Positions 34,321 to 44,031 of a stretch of DNA of 64,000 nucleotides are shown in pieces. The first letter of the stretch is position 1. Each line of letters starts with the position of its first letter. The notes below the pieces were generated by a model that was not told the DNA's origin, did no database searches, and saw nothing but the letters and a program-made list of their open reading frames with translations. The position numbers were made by a program, and so were the translations under genes. The stretch is taken from the NCBI RefSeq assembly GCF_028204155.1, contig NZ_JAQLOI010000003.1:62001-126000 (forward strand). The letters run 5' to 3'. Source of the stretch: Vibrio algarum (GTDB taxonomy: Bacteria > Pseudomonadota > Gammaproteobacteria > Enterobacterales > Vibrionaceae).

Positions 34321-34506
34321 CTACACTCTTAGACAATCACAACGAGCTTTTAAATAAAGTAAAAATATCACTTTATTAATATCGTGCATGTTTTTATAAA
34401 TATTTACTATGCATGCTATAACTTGCCCTAGCACACCCTGCCATATTTCTGTCATAAATATATTCTAACATTCATTGCGTGTTAGATTTGACCCAATTTG
34501 GACAGT

Positions 34507-36540
34507 ATGAACAATTCAACTAAATTTCGTTTTTCTCTTTCTCTTATACAGACTATAGTGATTGTTTTTATCGCTATTCTCATTCTACTTACCAGCTCAT
34601 TCTTATTAAATAAGCAAGGGGTAAATAGAATAGGTGAAGAATTTAATAAATTGTCTGATCACGCGCTACCCTTAGCAATGGGGAATGCATCACTTACACA
34701 AAATGTTTTACAGCAGGTAAAGGTACTGAATCAGGGAATAAAAGCCAATTCAATTGAAGAGCTCAACCTTAATGTTATGGCTATTGACGCCTTAGTAACA
34801 AGTTCTAAAAAAGAAATAGCCTCTTTATTGATTACCGCAGACCAATTTAATCACGCAATTCTGCCCGAAGAGCAGCAGCAACTACAAAATCATCTATCAC
34901 AACTCAATACGCTAACAACATCAATCATCAACTCTAAAAAACAGACCATTGAATTAAGTCATCAAATTGACGAATTGACGCCCTCATTTCGATATGCTCT
35001 TAATTCTATTGGCCCAGAGATGAATAGAATTTCATCATTTTTAAACCAAAATAATCCCGAAGCATCAGACGCGACCAATCGATTTGTTTCTCTGTCGACT
35101 AAATTAGAAAGTAAGTACCTAGAATTGATGACGCAGAGTAATCTTGAAATGGCTACAACACAGATTAATACCATGAAAACCCGCTATTCAGGTATCGATC
35201 TCGCGTTTAGTGATTTTGCGGAGTGGTATCCAGAGATTTCAGAATATATCAGTTTAACTGCTTCTATTGAAATGGTTAAAGATGGGTTCGACGACAACAA
35301 TCTACTTCCCCTAATCCTCACAAGAATCGAACTTATAGAAGAGCAACAAAAACAGCTAGCACGAGCCACCGAAACTTCAACATCAGTTATCTTGGTTTTG
35401 AATCAAATATCAACCACAGCAGAACAGTTAATCACCTCAAGTAAAAAGGTGGTGAATAACACTATGAGCAATATTATCTCTTTAATAACCTCGATAACTG
35501 TTGCACTAGCAATATTCATCGCGGCTTGCGGGTTATTTTTGCATGTATGGGTGCGTAAGGGACTGTACAATTTAAAAAACCAATTAACCCTAATAACGGG
35601 ACATGATTTATCTCAAAAGGCCGACGCAACTGGGCCATTCGAAATGAAAGAAATTACGCGTAAACTAAATCAGGTCATCGACTCTACCCACAATTCAATA
35701 TCTCTTGTCACTAATAACTGTGACAAGTTGTATACCATGACAAATAATTGCAATGCCTCTGCAGAAGAGAGCAATGTAAGTCTTTCAGCCCAAAACGATT
35801 CACTTGCTGATATGGTCACTGCTATTGGTCAACTTAGAACTTCTATCAATGACATTGCCCTTGTCACACGAGACTCCTTTTCTGAAAGCCAGGTCGCCGT
35901 ACAGCATACAGAGAATGGTATATCCGTATTAAAAAAGAACACTCAACATATTGAAACATTGGAAAAAACATTAGAAATCAATGAAGAAGTCATGGCAGAG
36001 CTTAATAGTAAAGTAACACAAATAAGCAGTATGGTTGATGTTATCAGTGGTATCGCAGAAGCCACTAACCTACTTGCTTTAAACGCTGCAATTGAAGCAG
36101 CTAGAGCGGGTAATCACGGTCGTGGCTTTGCGGTAGTGGCCGACGAAGTAAGGAAACTTGCTAGTAGCACTAGCGAGCAAACAGAGAGTATTCGTCAAAC
36201 AATGACAGAACTCACCTTCGCAGCTAAACGCTCTAAAAAATCAGTAGTCGAGACACGTAAAGAGATGGCTTCGGCTAAAGAATCAAATAGCGTTGTCATC
36301 ACCACATTTAGTCAAATAGAGTCCACCGTCAATAATATAAAAAGTTTTATCGAGCAAGTTTCTATCGCAACTCATCAACAAGAAGACGCAACCAAGAATG
36401 TACAAAAAAATGTCAACCACATTAATAATCTTGGTGCTAAAACTAAAACACAACTTGACTCTATGCTCGATAATGTAGTTGAAGTATCGAATATTGTAGA
36501 GCATCAGCAATCTATGTTGCATAAATACAAATTGAACTAA
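34507..36540 (+). CDS. Methyl-accepting chemotaxis protein
   Basis: A chemoreceptor of 677 residues: a first membrane helix (about 8-32), a long helical periplasmic domain (about 33-322), a second helix (about 323-345), HAMP, then the cytoplasmic signalling domain with the highly conserved hairpin tip (GIAEATNLLALNAAIEAARA, then GRGFAVVADEVRKLA). No C-terminal CheR tether is evident. ATG 34507 was chosen over the TTG three codons upstream; its ribosome site is weak. The periplasmic ligand is not deducible. A preceding gap (34086-34506) holds only the EAL-HDOD remnant and the promoter. Confidence 0.93.
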   Translation: MNNSTKFRFSLSLIQTIVIVFIAILILLTSSFLLNKQGVNRIGEEFNKLSDHALPLAMGNASLTQNVLQQVKVLNQGIKANSIEELNLNVMAIDALVTSSKKEIASLLITADQFNHAILPEEQQQLQNHLSQLNTLTTSIINSKKQTIELSHQIDELTPSFRYALNSIGPEMNRISSFLNQNNPEASDATNRFVSLSTKLESKYLELMTQSNLEMATTQINTMKTRYSGIDLAFSDFAEWYPEISEYISLTASIEMVKDGFDDNNLLPLILTRIELIEEQQKQLARATETSTSVILVLNQISTTAEQLITSSKKVVNNTMSNIISLITSITVALAIFIAACGLFLHVWVRKGLYNLKNQLTLITGHDLSQKADATGPFEMKEITRKLNQVIDSTHNSISLVTNNCDKLYTMTNNCNASAEESNVSLSAQNDSLADMVTAIGQLRTSINDIALVTRDSFSESQVAVQHTENGISVLKKNTQHIETLEKTLEINEEVMAELNSKVTQISSMVDVISGIAEATNLLALNAAIEAARAGNHGRGFAVVADEVRKLASSTSEQTESIRQTMTELTFAAKRSKKSVVETRKEMASAKESNSVVITTFSQIESTVNNIKSFIEQVSIATHQQEDATKNVQKNVNHINNLGAKTKTQLDSMLDNVVEVSNIVEHQQSMLHKYKLN

Positions 36541-36555
36541 CTTCGCCCATTAACG

Positions 36556-37050
36556 TTAGTTCCTTTTTGATATTGCATGCTGATCGACCATGAAAGCGAT
36601 CGTTTCATCATTTAAGCAAGATTTACTGACATATTGACGCTGTTTACCCATATGAAAAATAAAACCTAAATCGCTTTGTTCAAGTTGATCAATTTCACTC
36701 CAGGCGATGCTACGGGTGTTTTTACCGCTTTTATAACTCACACCGTTAGAGTCAACCTGAAATACTACTCTGCTGCCTGAGCTCATGCTGAATGTTTGTC
36801 GCCATAACCACCAGCTTCTCTTATAATAAACACTGAACGCCTCAATAATACTCCATACAATAAAGAACCAACCAACGTAACCGCTAGGTAATAACTCAAA
36901 TTGTAATAAAGCCACACCAAAAAGAAGAAAAAGTGTTCCTTTTAAATAGGCTTTTGGAAATTTAGCAGGAAGGCTAGTTTGATCATAACACTCTGCAAAA
37001 AAGGTCTTATCGAGGGTGTATTCTGTGGTGAAATCAAAATCTTTAGACAT
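36556..37050 (-). CDS. YcxB-like membrane protein
   Basis: A 164-residue protein with two central hydrophobic helices (about 33-75) and a soluble C-terminal domain like YcxB (PF14317): VVFQVDSNGVSYKSGKNTRS, then IAWSEIDQLEQSDLGFIFHM. Function unknown. It converges on the chemoreceptor gene with 15 bases between stops. Confidence 0.7.
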   Translation of the reverse strand: MSKDFDFTTEYTLDKTFFAECYDQTSLPAKFPKAYLKGTLFLLFGVALLQFELLPSGYVGWFFIVWSIIEAFSVYYKRSWWLWRQTFSMSSGSRVVFQVDSNGVSYKSGKNTRSIAWSEIDQLEQSDLGFIFHMGKQRQYVSKSCLNDETIAFMVDQHAISKRN

Positions 37051-37301
37051 ATGTGGCTACTTTAAGGTTTTCTGTGAATGAGTATCTCATGCTGCGATCT
37101 AGCAACTCGAGTATTGTATCGCTTCTCGGTGCTTTTCTTTAGCTATTTATGGCCACAGGCAATTACTCAACGTGTTAAAGGCGTTGCCGTTGTGTTTGGT
37201 GTCGCTGAAAATCAAGTTATGCAGAGAAGATAAAGGCATTAGGACCTTTCAAGGATGGAAGTAGTTTGCTCAAAGCAATGTGCATGTTTTTCAGAGAAAC
37301 G

Positions 37302-37329
37302 TGGCACCAAGGAAATGTGCTTGGTGCCA
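37302..37329 (-). terminator. Hairpin downstream of the OYE pair
   Basis: A perfect 10-bp stem (TGGCACCAAG at 37302-37311 with CTTGGTGCCA at 37320-37329) lies 8 bases after the stop of the second OYE gene. The following bases on the minus strand are T-rich but not a clean tract. Confidence 0.65.
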
Positions 37330-37337
37330 ATAGTGTA

Positions 37338-38426
37338 TTAGGCCTGATAAGTAGAGTAATTGATGTAGCCCTCTTCTCCACCACCATATAAGGTTAACCT
37401 TGCATCGGCATCAAACTCAGCCAATGCCAAATCATGAGTAAAACGGGCGACTAAATCTGGGTTCGTTACAAAAGGAGTACCAAAGGCAACGAAATCTACA
37501 TACTGCTTATCAAGTAATCGTTGTGCAGATTGCTTGGTCAATTTTCCTGCAACCATTATCGGATTAGTGTATATGCGGCGTACCTGCTCACGAAATTCTT
37601 CAGGTACCTCTACATAACGCGAAATGTTTTCTGAAAAATGCACATACGCAAGGTTCATTGGTTGCAATTTTTCCAATAATGTTAGCGTTAATGGAACAAT
37701 TTCAGCGTCATCTCCAGCAAAACCTTCTCCGATATGCGGCGATAGCCGGACAGCTACTCTCCCACCCCCGATTTCATTAGTAAGAGCTTGTAACGTATCA
37801 ACCAGAAAACGCATACGATTCTCTTGGCTGCCACCATATTGGTCATTTCTTTGGTTGCTTTCTGAACGCAAAAAGGTGTCGAACAAGTAACCATGTGCAG
37901 CATGCACTTCAATACCATCAAACCCCGCTTCAATGGCGTTCTTGGCAGCTTGTACAAAAGCAGCTGTCGTGTCTTTGATATCTTGAAGCGTCATCTCTCG
38001 TGGCGTTTCAGTTTCAATCATCCCAAACCCACCTTCAGGCAATGGTCCAAATACCTGATCTGCTATTTTAATCGCTGCAGGTGCAAGGGGTTGCATTCCT
38101 GAAATATCGGAATGGCTACGACGCCCAACATGCCAGAGTTGGATAAAGATTTTACCGCCTTCCTCATGGACAGCCTGAGTCACTTTTTTCCAGCCTTCAA
38201 TGTGCTCTTCTGTATATATGCCTGGAGTCATAGAATACCCACGACCGACCGCTGATACAGGGGCACCTTCGGTAACAATTAGACCTGCACTGGCACGCTG
38301 ACGATAATAAGTTGCCATAATTTCGTTTGGTACATCACCAGGTTGAGATGTTCGTGAGCGTGTCATCGGAGCCATCGCAATACGGTTTCTGGTCTCTAGT
38401 ACTTGACCTTTAAATACATTAAACAT
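37338..38426 (-). CDS. Old Yellow Enzyme family alkene reductase (second of tandem pair)
   Basis: A 362-residue FMN-dependent ene-reductase of the NemA/XenB type. Landmarks are RIAMAPMTRSRTSQPGDVPN, QLWHVGRRSHSD, FDGIEVHAAHGYLFDTFLRS, then QYGGSQENRMRFL, and FGTPFVTNPDL. Such enzymes reduce activated double bonds, nitro compounds and quinones with NADPH. It lies 8 bp after its paralogue and is the end of the unit. The two differ enough to have separate substrates. Regulation by the LysR gene upstream is likely. Confidence 0.92.
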   Translation of the reverse strand: MFNVFKGQVLETRNRIAMAPMTRSRTSQPGDVPNEIMATYYRQRASAGLIVTEGAPVSAVGRGYSMTPGIYTEEHIEGWKKVTQAVHEEGGKIFIQLWHVGRRSHSDISGMQPLAPAAIKIADQVFGPLPEGGFGMIETETPREMTLQDIKDTTAAFVQAAKNAIEAGFDGIEVHAAHGYLFDTFLRSESNQRNDQYGGSQENRMRFLVDTLQALTNEIGGGRVAVRLSPHIGEGFAGDDAEIVPLTLTLLEKLQPMNLAYVHFSENISRYVEVPEEFREQVRRIYTNPIMVAGKLTKQSAQRLLDKQYVDFVAFGTPFVTNPDLVARFTHDLALAEFDADARLTLYGGGEEGYINYSTYQA

Positions 38427-38434
38427 ACTTTCCC

Positions 38435-39532
38435 CTAAGCTTTATACGTTGGATAATCAATTAGCCCTTTCTCACCGCCACCAAACAAGGTGTTTGGATC
38501 GTGCTCTTCTAATGGGTAGCCGTGAAATAGACGCTCAGGAAGATCGGGGTTAGCAACAAAAGGTCGACCAAAACCAATCATATCCGCCAATCCATCATTA
38601 ATAGCGTGTTCTGCTTTGTCAGCGTTATAACGACCAGCGTAGATCAGCACGCCTTGAAAAGCCTTGCGCATTGCACGTTTGAATGAGACTGGCGTATCTG
38701 GTGCATCATCCCAATCTACTTCAGCAATATGTAGGTATACGATGCTATGTTTATTCAGTAACGCTGCAGCGGCGGTATAGGTCTCAATAGGGTTAGCATC
38801 AACAGTACCATTGAGGGTTGTTAACGGTGCCAAACGCACACCAACGCGATCAGCGCCAATGGCATCCACCATTGCAGTGACAACTTCATCAAGAAAACGA
38901 AGACGATTTTCTTGGCAGCCACCGTACTCATCACTGCGATCATTCGCTTCTGAATCAATAAATTGGTTAATTAAATAACCATTAGCGGCATGCAGTTCAA
39001 TACCATCAAAGCCTGCCTCAATCGCGTTCAATGCGGCTTGACGGTAATCTTCAGTCACTTGCTGAATATCGTCTTTAGTCATCGCTCTTGGTTCTACAAC
39101 ATCAACAAAACCAGGCTCATCACTTCCGTTATCGACAAAGACTTTGACATTTTCTGCTCTTATCGCTGATGAAGAAATGGGTTGTTCACCACCTATATTA
39201 TCTGGATGAGTCACTCTACCTACATGCCATAACTGTGCAAAAATCGCCCCATCTTTTGCATGCACAGCATCTGTCACTTTACGCCAACCTGCAATCTGCT
39301 CTTGTGTATAAATGCCAGGCGTCCAAGCATAACCTTTTGCGGTAGCTGAAATTTGCGTGCCTTCAGACACAATCAACCCTGCACTTGCACGCTGTGCGTA
39401 ATAGGTTGCCATTATGTCATTAGCGACATCACCAGGCTGACTGGCTCTTGAACGAGTCATAGGAGGCATAACAATTCGGTTTTTGGGTGTGAGTCTACCC
39501 AGTGTGAATGGTTGAAATAGTGATAGTGACAT
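38435..39532 (-). CDS. Old Yellow Enzyme family alkene reductase (first of tandem pair)
   Basis: A 365-residue OYE paralogue with RIVMPPMTRSRASQPGDVAN, AQLWHVGRVTHPDNIGGEQP, FDGIELHAANGYLINQF, EYGGCQENRLRF and GRPFVANPDLPERL. The ATG at 39530-39532 (MSLSLFQPF) has GAGGG upstream; an earlier ATG adds 18 residues without family match. It is transcribed behind the LysR gene and ahead of the second OYE. An ACAAAT-N3-ATTTGC palindrome is in its promoter at 39601-39615. Confidence 0.92.
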   Translation of the reverse strand: MSLSLFQPFTLGRLTPKNRIVMPPMTRSRASQPGDVANDIMATYYAQRASAGLIVSEGTQISATAKGYAWTPGIYTQEQIAGWRKVTDAVHAKDGAIFAQLWHVGRVTHPDNIGGEQPISSSAIRAENVKVFVDNGSDEPGFVDVVEPRAMTKDDIQQVTEDYRQAALNAIEAGFDGIELHAANGYLINQFIDSEANDRSDEYGGCQENRLRFLDEVVTAMVDAIGADRVGVRLAPLTTLNGTVDANPIETYTAAAALLNKHSIVYLHIAEVDWDDAPDTPVSFKRAMRKAFQGVLIYAGRYNADKAEHAINDGLADMIGFGRPFVANPDLPERLFHGYPLEEHDPNTLFGGGEKGLIDYPTYKA

Positions 39533-39600
39533 AGTTGAGCCCTCTTCATTTGATAGGGGCATACTACCAAATGAATCACTGAGCATTTATAGCAACAAAC

Positions 39601-39615
39601 ACAAATAATATTTGC
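39601..39615 (-). promoter_or_regulatory. ACAAAT-N3-ATTTGC site before the OYE genes
   Basis: A 15-bp near-palindrome that repeats the motif at 40580-40594 in the LysR-MFS promoter (ACAAAT-N3-ATTTGT). A probable LysR binding site. Confidence 0.6.
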
Positions 39616-39647
39616 TAAATTTGCAATAATGACCTTATTTAAGGTGT

Positions 39648-40529
39648 CTAAAGGGTTAACTTTGGCTGAATAAAATCAATAAAAGCGGAGATCCGCTTCG
39701 CCACAGAAGAAGACTTATAATACACCGCGTTAATTTGTTCTCTTCTTGGGTCGCTAATTTTTTCGCTCTCCAACAGCGGAATTAAACGTCCATCGGCAAT
39801 ATCTTTATTCACCATAAACCCTGATAGACATGCAATGCCATTGCCAGCCAAAACGATTTGCCGAATTGTTTCGCCGTTACTTGATGACATCAAAGTGTTC
39901 AACTGAGTAAAGCCTTTTAAAGGCCAGTCATTCAAAATCTTGGGGGCGACAAATCCAATGAGATTATGCTGAGCGAGATCGCTAGTATTTTCAGGGAGAC
40001 CTCTTTTTGCTATATATTCTGGTGAAGCCACAATATATAAGGGACTTCGCCCTAGTAGCCTAGCATGTAACGTCGAATCGCTTAAAGCACCAATACGAAT
40101 CGCTAAGTCTGTTTTCTTTTCTAGCAAATCCACGATGCCTTCATTGGAAGTTATTTCCAGCTCAATATCAGGATAGGCTTGATTAAATGACTTCATCAAT
40201 GGCACCAGTTGGTGAAATACAAACGGACTAGCCGCATCGACACGTAAACGACCTTTAGGCAATTCCCCACGGGAAATAATCTCTTCTTCCGCCTGTTGTA
40301 ACTGCATTAAACCCACCCGCACTGATTCTATGAACTGCCGCCCTTCATCGGTTAATTCAATGCGCCTCGTGGTTCGGTTTAAAATAGTGACCCCAAGTTG
40401 ACTCTCCACCTTACTTACCGCTCTTGATACTCGCGCAACCTGTATATCTAAGCTCTCTGCAGCCGCTGAAAAACCACCAGCATCGACCACGGCAAGTAAA
40501 ATACCTAAATCATCAGATTTTGTTCGCAT
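39648..40529 (-). CDS. LysR family regulator of OYE/MFS genes
   Basis: A 293-residue LysR protein. The N-terminal winged HTH (GGFSAAAESLDIQVARVSRA) and the RTTRRIELTDEG linker are typical; the effector domain spans about 92-293. It is divergent from the MFS exporter and lies upstream of two OYE genes on its own strand. The same palindromic motif occurs in both promoters, so it likely controls both units in answer to an electrophile or quinone. Confidence 0.9.
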   Translation of the reverse strand: MRTKSDDLGILLAVVDAGGFSAAAESLDIQVARVSRAVSKVESQLGVTILNRTTRRIELTDEGRQFIESVRVGLMQLQQAEEEIISRGELPKGRLRVDAASPFVFHQLVPLMKSFNQAYPDIELEITSNEGIVDLLEKKTDLAIRIGALSDSTLHARLLGRSPLYIVASPEYIAKRGLPENTSDLAQHNLIGFVAPKILNDWPLKGFTQLNTLMSSSNGETIRQIVLAGNGIACLSGFMVNKDIADGRLIPLLESEKISDPRREQINAVYYKSSSVAKRISAFIDFIQPKLTL

Positions 40530-40579
40530 GACATACCCCTAAATTTCATCTAAGCCCAATCAACTTTATTGCATTTATA

Positions 40580-40594
40580 ACAAATATCATTTGT
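40580..40594. promoter_or_regulatory. ACAAAT-ATC-ATTTGT operator between LysR and MFS genes
   Basis: A perfect 6-bp inverted repeat around 3 bases, of the T-N11-A type bound by LysR proteins, in the divergent promoter. The 39601-39615 site repeats it. Confidence 0.65.
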
Positions 40595-40717
40595 AAAAAC
40601 CTCTATTTTTCACAAAATAGCTTTAATGCAAAATGTCCCCCATCAAACAACGCAACAGCATTGCGACGAGCACATCAGCTATCGCTTGTCATTTTCAAAC
40701 AACAAAGAGTAAATATT

Positions 40718-41913
40718 ATGCCTTTAGCACTACTTGCATTGACGCTCAGCGCCTTTGCTATTGGAACGACAGAGTTTGTGATCGTTGGGCTACTCCCGAC
40801 CATGGCTTCTGACTTAAATGTATCACTACCTTCAGCAGGACTGCTGGTTAGCCTTTATGCACTTGGTGTTGCTATTGGCGCCCCCGTTTTAACCGCTTTA
40901 ACCGGAAAGTGGAACCGTAAACACGTATTAGTTACGGTTATGTCACTGTTTGTGATTGGCAATTTATTGGCTTGGCAAGCCCCTGGTTACAACACCCTTA
41001 TCGTCGCTCGCATTTTAACTGGTTTAGCCCATGGTGTGTTTTTTTCCATTGGTTCCACTATCGCTACAGGACTCGTACCTAAAGAAAAAACAGCAAGTGC
41101 GATCGCGATAATGTTTACGGGATTAACCGTTGCTTTGGTCACAGGAGTTCCATTAGGCACATACATAGGCCAAACTTTTGGCTGGCAATCAACCTTCCTT
41201 ATTGTTGCTTTATTAGGTTTAATCGCGTTGATTGGCAGTGCTCTATTAGTGCCAAATAACTTAAAGCAACCTGCGGCTGCAAAGCTTTCATCACAGCTTA
41301 AGGTATTAACTCAACCTAGATTATTACTGGTTTATGCGATCACAGCACTGGGTTATGGAGGCACTTTTACAGCGTTTACTTTCCTTGCTCCAATTTTGCA
41401 GCAGGAAACGGGATTTAGTGCGAATGCAATTAGCTTAATCATGTTGGTATACGGTGTATCAGTGGCAATTGGTAATATTTCGGGTGGTAAAATGGCCGAT
41501 AAAATGGGGCCGATAAAAGCGTTGACCATTATTTTTGCAGGACTCGCAACGATCCTAATCGTATTTAACTTTACTGCCGTTCACCCGATCGCTGCGGTCA
41601 CCACGATTTTAGTTTGGGGTGCCTTTGCCTTCGGCAATGTTCCTGGTCTCCAAGTTTACGTAGTGAAACTGGCTGAAAAATACACGCCAGATGCGGTGGA
41701 CGTTGCATCGGGTTTAAACATCGCGGCGTTTAACGTTGGTATTGCTCTCGGCTCTTGGGGGGCGGTGTGATTGTGTCAGAAATGGGCTTGATGCATACAC
41801 CTTGGATTGGTGCCGTGATCGTTCTTGTGGCACTTGGCCTGACTCGTGTGAGTGGACACCTTGATAAACGAACAGAAAATCTGTATCCACAAGAACGTGT
41901 ACTTGTGAAATAA
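40718..41913 (+). pseudogene. MFS drug exporter (AraJ/YdhP-like), frameshifted near the C-terminus
   Basis: A major-facilitator exporter with the family N-terminus (ALTLSAFAIGTTEFVIVGLL), the motif TGKWNRKHVLV in loop 2-3, and GGKMADKMG in the second half. From ATG 40718 the frame stops at 41770 after ALGSWGAV. Adding one G to the G6 run at 41757-41762 continues as WGGGVIVSEMGLMHTPWIGA and a hydrophilic tail to TAA 41911-41913, giving 398 residues, the normal size. So one base is missing, in the genome or in the read. The truncated form would lose the last helix. Divergent LysR gene as regulator. Confidence 0.82.
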
Positions 41914-42009
41914 CTTTCACTATTACCGTTACAAACTGGTCAATGCAACAGCATTGACCAACTCATTCTTACTTAAAATCAATCCCAAAATAACAAAAGG
42001 TATAACGCT

Positions 42010-42051
42010 ATGAAAACCGTTTTCATTAGTGGAGCAAAACGGTCAAAATAA
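42010..42051 (+). pseudogene. Truncated start of a short-chain dehydrogenase
   Basis: A 13-codon frame (MKTVFISGAKRSK) behind AAAGG reads as the first strand and glycine loop of an SDR (VFISGAxRGIG in relatives), then stops. The DUF1566 gene end follows 10 bases later on the other strand, so the rest was probably deleted. It lies right after the MFS gene, where an SDR would fit an operon. Very short, so inference. Confidence 0.4.
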
Positions 42052-42061
42052 GAATTCCTTG

Positions 42062-43322
42062 TTATTCTGCAGCAGTTGCTACACCACGAACACAACGCGC
42101 ATAGTTATAGCTACGCTCTTCATCACAGGCAAAATCAGAACACCCACTTCCATCATTGATATCTGCAGCATTTTTGGGATCACTTCTCTGAGCACCAGCA
42201 CCATGATAGTCATAATAAGTTCCATCACTATCGCTACTATTAGAATAGGAATATGCCCGACCAAATGCGATGTAACTGCCATTCTGAGGGAAATCCCTAG
42301 CGTGGTGCTAGACCAAAACCACCCATAATCACCACCGTCACCATAGATGTTATCTATGTCATAGTCTTCATTGAATGTGATATCAAAATAATCGGTATTT
42401 ATAGCTGGAACATCTGTTGTAACGTATTTAACAATACTTTGAAGTTCTTTGTTGTCAGGTAGACGCCAATCCGTGTAATACCCGAGTTCTAAATCTTCAC
42501 AGTGTTCTAGAGCCTGAGACCAAGTATAGGTCACTCCACCATCACTTTTCTCCCACATAAGCTCTGTTGCGTTGTCGGCAACGATGGTTTCATCTTCATT
42601 CAAAGAGAAATCATTAACGCCATATTGATCCCCCTTACACAGCGAACATATAATCCACTAGGACTTGAGTCCTCAGAATATGACTTGATATGGCCGTCAG
42701 CGAAATTAAAACCTAAAGCAGCCCAATAACCCGCATCGTCATCTTCTTCGTCGTTAGAACCCGCAACCATATTGATTAGATATTCGGTGCTTGACCAAAA
42801 TTGGGTAGCAAATGGTTGGGCCGAATCATAGTCGAAACCAAAATAGTCCTCATCGATATAGGGGACATCATCCACATCGGCATCAGTAGACATGGCACCA
42901 TTAAAATCAGCGATAGAGTACAACTCCTTAATCGATGGAAGTCGCCAATCATCATAACCACCAGTCGTCTGAGCTTCACAATATTCAACCGCCTCATCAA
43001 AATCATACTGAGCGTCAGCTTGATTGTACTCCCACATAAGCTCGGTATTATTGTCCGTAACTGTTTCATTGTCTCTTGAGTAGTCAGCTACCGTTGTGTC
43101 ATATTCAGCATCTTGACCAATGTATTCTGTGCTACAGGTGATCACCTCTCCATCGAGGTCATAGCAATCGGCCTGCATGGTATCCACCACAACATATAAC
43201 TCATTAACCGATAAAGAATCCGTAGAAGAGTCTGATTCTGATTCTGAATCGCAACTAGTAATACTTAAAAGCATTACTGAAATCAATAAAACACCGAGTG
43301 GTTTCGTTTTTTGTATAAACAT
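42062..43322 (-). pseudogene. Lipoprotein with two DUF1566 (Lcl C-terminal) domains, two frameshifts
   Basis: A 420-residue lipoprotein if two single-base losses are repaired. The first part (from ATG 43320-43322) has lipobox SITSC and a DUF1566 domain (ELMWEYNQADAQYDFDEAVE, YDDWRLPSIKEL, FWSSTEY, YVRCVRG). The C5 run at 42630-42634 (G on the coding strand) is one short; repaired it links to a second DUF1566 copy (ELMWEKSDGG, YTDWRLPDNKEL, WFWSSTT). A further base is missing at 42295-42297, after which FPQNGSYIAFGRAYSYS and YARCVRG follow to TAA 42062-42064. DUF1566 occurs in surface adhesins such as Legionella Lcl. Confidence 0.8.
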
Positions 43323-44031
43323 TTTTGACCCTAACTTCTACATTTCTGACGAAAGATGCGTGGCTAAAACAAACAAACGATTTCCGATCCAGTGCCGATA
43401 TCGCTGTTCACGTAGATTAGCACCGATATTAATGATAAAAGTTGGAGCGAATGTGGAGAAACGTGAAAATAATTACAAAGCATATTAGTCTTCAGTTTGA
43501 ACCAATATGCATTTCATGTTTCGTGAGAAAAATTCGAGTGACGGTTACTTTTTAGAGTTTAAAAGCATCGCGCCTTAACTTGTGGTCATGCAAGTAAGTA
43601 AGGAAAGTAAGGAAAGTAAATGGTGTTAGTTAACGGTCACATACAGAGTTTTCTAGCTGGTAACGTCCCGAAATATCAACTTTTCTATCATCGTAGTAAA
43701 TTTCAGCGAGAACGCACGACAAGACAACGGCACTCAGCAGGATCTTAATTAACACTAGTATCAATACCTATCAAAAATTAGAACGTCAGCCTACAGACTA
43801 GGTGGAAAGTTGTCCATTAATGATAAAACTAGCAGTCAAATATTTGAACTACCTCTTAACTAGGCAAAGGTGTGTTGACTTCGAGCCTTCTTATTTACCC
43901 TAACCTCAAACACACTTCTATCAACATTGGTGTATTTACATAGAGCAACACCGTATCATCCCATCACTGCCCATTGGTATGGTAGTAAGTGCGCAACTTT
44001 GGTCATGTAATCCATTCAACACAACCATATT
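43323..44031. other. Long intergenic region
   Basis: About 710 bases with no supportable gene on either strand. One short tandem motif, GGAAAGTAA repeated with slight change at about 43597-43620, is present. It is the left border of a stretch (to 47.9 kb) rich in relics and repeats. Nothing was recognised as an attachment site. Confidence 0.4.
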
